From Clostridium aceticum (GTDB lineage Bacteria; Bacillota; Clostridia; Peptostreptococcales; Natronincolaceae), in NCBI RefSeq assembly GCF_001042715.1, contig NZ_CP009687.1:1603418-1667417 (forward strand): DNA of 64,000 nucleotides. The letters run 5' to 3'. This document shows positions 62,258 through 64,000 of this stretch, in pieces. The position numbers were made by a program, and so were the translations under genes. Numbering within the stretch: the stretch's first letter is position 1; every line of letters begins with the position of its first letter. The notes below the pieces were generated by a model. It was not told where the DNA came from, did not search any database, and saw nothing but the letters and a program-made list of their open reading frames with translations.

Positions 62258-62651
62258 GAATAAAGTAGCTTCAGATGTAGCATTGACAATACAAGAACAT
62301 TTAAAACAAATTCAGACAACTGCTGACCGTATTCCTTTAGGAAATGCTATTGGCAGTCAGTTATTAGCTCAGTATGGGCCTAAAATTAAACTAGTGGTTA
62401 CTCCTCTAGGTATGGTAGATGTAAACTTCGGTACGGAGTTTGAACAGTCGGGTATCAATCAAACGCGCCATCGTATATTTTTAATTGTAAATACAAAGGT
62501 AAGAGTAATCATACCTTTTAGCTCCAATACTATTGAAGTCACCACCTATATGCCAGTAGCTGAAACGATTATTGTTGGAAGAGTACCTATGAACTATATT
62601 AATGTACCTAAAGACCAGTTTCTAAATATAACACCATTGTATGGAGAATAG
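62246..62651 (+). pseudogene. yunB: yunB 3' part
   Basis: C-terminal half of YunB: ASDVALTIQEHLKQI, GNAIGSQLLAQYGPKIKL, FEQSGINQTRHRIFLIVNTKVRVIIPF and AETIIVGRVP are conserved family blocks. It has no ribosome site and would not be made in this form. Joined to 13171-13448 it continues in frame (QAN then TMMMNKV), giving about 227 residues, the usual size of YunB. It is followed by a strong terminator, as expected for an end of a transcription unit. Confidence 0.88.
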
Positions 62652-62693
62652 AGAATTTAATTCAATGAAACTTGGAATTGAAATACATTTTAT

Positions 62694-62739
62694 AAGGCTA
62701 CTTAAAAGGGCAGAAGCATCAGCTCTTTTAAGTAGCCTT
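62694..62739 (+). terminator. Terminator of yunB
   Basis: AAGGCTACTTAAAAG and CTTTTAAGTAGCCTT form a perfect 15-bp stem with a 16-base loop. Confidence 0.8.
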
Positions 62740-62799
62740 ATTCATAGATAGAAAGTCGTCTAGGATCCAAATGATCTTTTGACATATTCTTTATAAATT

Positions 62800-63055
62800 G
62801 CTATTTGTTTTTTTGAAAAGTGAAAAGGTAGTTATTTTCATTCGGATCACTCCAACCATTTATCATAAACATAATATGCTTAAAGGTAGGGGCTGCCATT
62901 GGGATTAAGCAATCTAGTTTTCTCAGATATGAAAAAATATTTATTTTATATACTGTTTTGGAGCATTTCGTCGAACATTTTTACAGTTTGTCTAATTTGG
63001 AATCTGAACAGAAGAAAAAGTACTACAATTAAGATAAAGGGAAGATTACTTAATA
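62800..63055 (-). pseudogene. Remnant of a second serine recombinase: start and upstream region (repeat copy B)
   Basis: On the minus strand GGAGTGATCCGAATG AAAATAACTACC (start at 62841) parallels GAGGTGATTCAAATGAAAATAGCTATC of the element recombinase; the frame stops after 15 codons. Upstream, ATTTATCATAAACATAATA, CCATTGGGATTAA and TTTTTACAGTTTGTCTAATT follow in the same order as at 15087-15355. It lies outside the element, downstream of yunB. The remaining 63056-63320 shows no supported gene. Confidence 0.65.
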
Positions 63056-63320
63056 CGTTTCAGTAATGCTCTGCTAACAGCATAAGTGAATGTAATAAAA
63101 TTAACAAGTCATAGCTGAGTCCTGCTCCATGGAGCAGAGAACTTCATCCAATATTGTATTCCAACAAGGAGGTAAAAGTGAAACAAAAAATTAATAGCAA
63201 ATTATTGGGAGTTTATGATTTTATGATCTTAAGTATAATTCAGATATGTCTGAGCACATATACACTTTTGTGTTATAAAAAGAAAGCCATAATAGATTAA
63301 AAATAAAACCATGAAAACGC

Positions 63321-63404
63321 AGCTCCATTAAAGGCGAGTACTAAACAAATCTGATTTAATGATGCCGTTGCGGGTAGATGATTTAGTATATAATCAAAGG
63401 AGCT
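63321..63404. other. Nested inverted-repeat structure
   Basis: AGCTCC (63321-63326) with GGAGCT (63399-63404), TACTAAA (63339-63345) with TTTAGTA (63382-63388), and ATCT with AGAT inside give a possible long hairpin of about 84 bases. It stands upstream of nothing on the plus strand and downstream of the terminator of the leftward gene. No known family recognised. Confidence 0.3.
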
Positions 63405-63411
63405 TTAATAC

Positions 63412-63446
63412 ACCAAATAAAAAAGGCACAATATTAAATTGCACCT
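63412..63446 (-). terminator. Terminator of the leftward membrane gene
   Basis: On the minus strand AGGTGCAAT and ATTGTGCCT form a 9-bp stem with two GU pairs and a 5-base loop, followed by six T. Confidence 0.75.
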
Positions 63447-63458
63447 AAAAAGCTAGTC

Positions 63459-63779
63459 TTACTCATTAGGACGACTTGTATAGGCCTCGAAAGCCTCAAG
63501 CACGATGAGTAACGCTTGACAAACAACCTTCCAAATCATGATGGAGATAGCCAAAACACCTGCTCCCACTAAGATACCAAGCATGACATTAGGCCCAGAC
63601 GTGAAGGTGACAAACCCAGGTGTTTCAGCTGGAATTTGATAATCTGCAGGAAATAAAATGGCAAAGTATCTTCCTAACCAAAAGGCTGGAAAAAACAAAG
63701 GAGCTATGCCAATAGAAAAAATTCTTCCCATTAGATTAAAGGCAGAATCTCTTTTAAAAGTTAGAAATTTATCAGACAT
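63459..63779 (-). CDS. Small membrane protein (DUF4282-like)
   Basis: A 106-residue protein with two long hydrophobic segments (about 17-43 and 65-92) and a C-terminal IWKVVCQALLIVLEAFEAY, which resembles DUF4282 proteins. GGGAGGTATTTT precedes the ATG. It faces back toward yunB and has its own terminator. Function unknown. Confidence 0.65.
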   Translation of the reverse strand: MSDKFLTFKRDSAFNLMGRIFSIGIAPLFFPAFWLGRYFAILFPADYQIPAETPGFVTFTSGPNVMLGILVGAGVLAISIMIWKVVCQALLIVLEAFEAYTSRPNE

Positions 63780-63905
63780 AAAATACCTCCCAAATAAATG
63801 AAGATTATAATAATAGTATCATGGAAAAAACTTACAGTCAATCTTGCAGAAAGCTTATATTGTTTTAAGATTGGTGCAGAGACTAGAAAAAGGTGGGGGA
63901 ACAAC

Positions 63906-64000
63906 ATGGCATCAAGTATCATAGATATTATATTTCATGGACTAATGGGTGTTTTTATAGTCTTGGTTGGTATTGGAGCAGTCTATAGGCAGTATTGGTG
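63906..64000 (+). CDS. Partial membrane protein gene at the window edge
   Basis: An open frame from ATG 63906 (GGTGGGGG upstream) that runs off the end after 31 codons. It has one hydrophobic segment (DIIFHGLMGVFIVLVGIGAVY). It cannot be identified from this fragment. Confidence 0.5.
   Translation, partial: MASSIIDIIFHGLMGVFIVLVGIGAVYRQYW

Noticed and set aside
62250-62651. A complete phage gene of 133 codons at the right end of the element
   Set aside because: No ribosome site precedes the ATG, and the protein matches the C-terminal half of YunB. It is the 3' exon-like part of the interrupted gene.
63179-63226. A small gene after AAGGAGG at 63168-63174
   Set aside because: The frame opened by GTG 63179 closes after 15 codons.

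Overview
The window is AT-rich and comes from an endospore-forming, fermentative clostridium. The evidence is sigF and its partner genes, a full spoVA set, the spore gene yunB and a pyruvate formate-lyase pair. An Alkaliphilus-like genus would fit, but that is inference; no rRNA is present to test it.

Layout. 1-13.2 kb is chromosomal core: moaC and mogA (molybdenum cofactor), pflB-pflA, the spoIIAA-spoIIAB-sigF operon with a recognisable sigma-H promoter, the spoVAA/AB/AC/AD/AEb/AEa set with two very short extra ORFs, and a class A penicillin-binding protein. At 13.17 kb yunB begins but is cut after about 96 codons. The rest of yunB is found at 62.25-62.65 kb. Everything between is one integrated element of about 48.8 kb. 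Its two junctions share GCTAA at the same offset from ATGAT, and the element arms next to them form a perfect 18-bp inverted repeat (62222-62239 and 13453-13470). Joining the junctions at GCTAA restores one continuous yunB frame of about 227 codons. A large serine recombinase (13494-15077) sits 45 bp inside the left junction. This is the layout of skin-like or SPbeta-like elements that leave a sporulation gene during development.

Element contents. 15.1-24.6 kb is cargo: a ComF-like phosphoribosyltransferase, a SLOG-like protein, a membrane protein, an HD-domain dGTPase, a deoxyribosyltransferase-like protein joined to an ATP-grasp-like region, and a zinc-ribbon Mrr-type nuclease. These genes are separated by GGTGCC-type palindromic repeats, an integron attC-like hairpin and a 9-bp tandem repeat. 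24.6-33.8 kb is the phage control and early region: ImmA peptidase, repressor, a divergent switch with three TCAC-N5-GTGA operators, a run of very small genes with repeated 5' ends, a replication initiator, a Com-like zinc protein and an ArpU-like late regulator. 33.7-34.3 kb holds two copies of a promoter/inverted repeat/terminator block. 34.5-55 kb is the structural region: a lambda-type head (Nu1/GpA terminase, portal, ClpP-like protease, decoration, capsid) on a P2-type contractile tail (sheath, tube, frameshifted chaperone, tape measure, X, D, V, U, gp25, J, I, fibre). 55.0-58.2 kb carries a HEPN-like protein and lysis genes, including a papain-like peptidase broken by two frameshifts. 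58.3-62.1 kb is a second cargo segment with a 2TM-NUDIX protein, a WYL-like protein and a Dam methylase.

After yunB, 62.65-63.46 kb holds a strong terminator and a decayed second copy of the start and upstream region of a serine recombinase. The window ends with two membrane-protein genes. The main hypothesis is a nearly intact myophage that is also a sporulation intervening element in yunB and carries nucleotide-directed, probably anti-phage, cargo.
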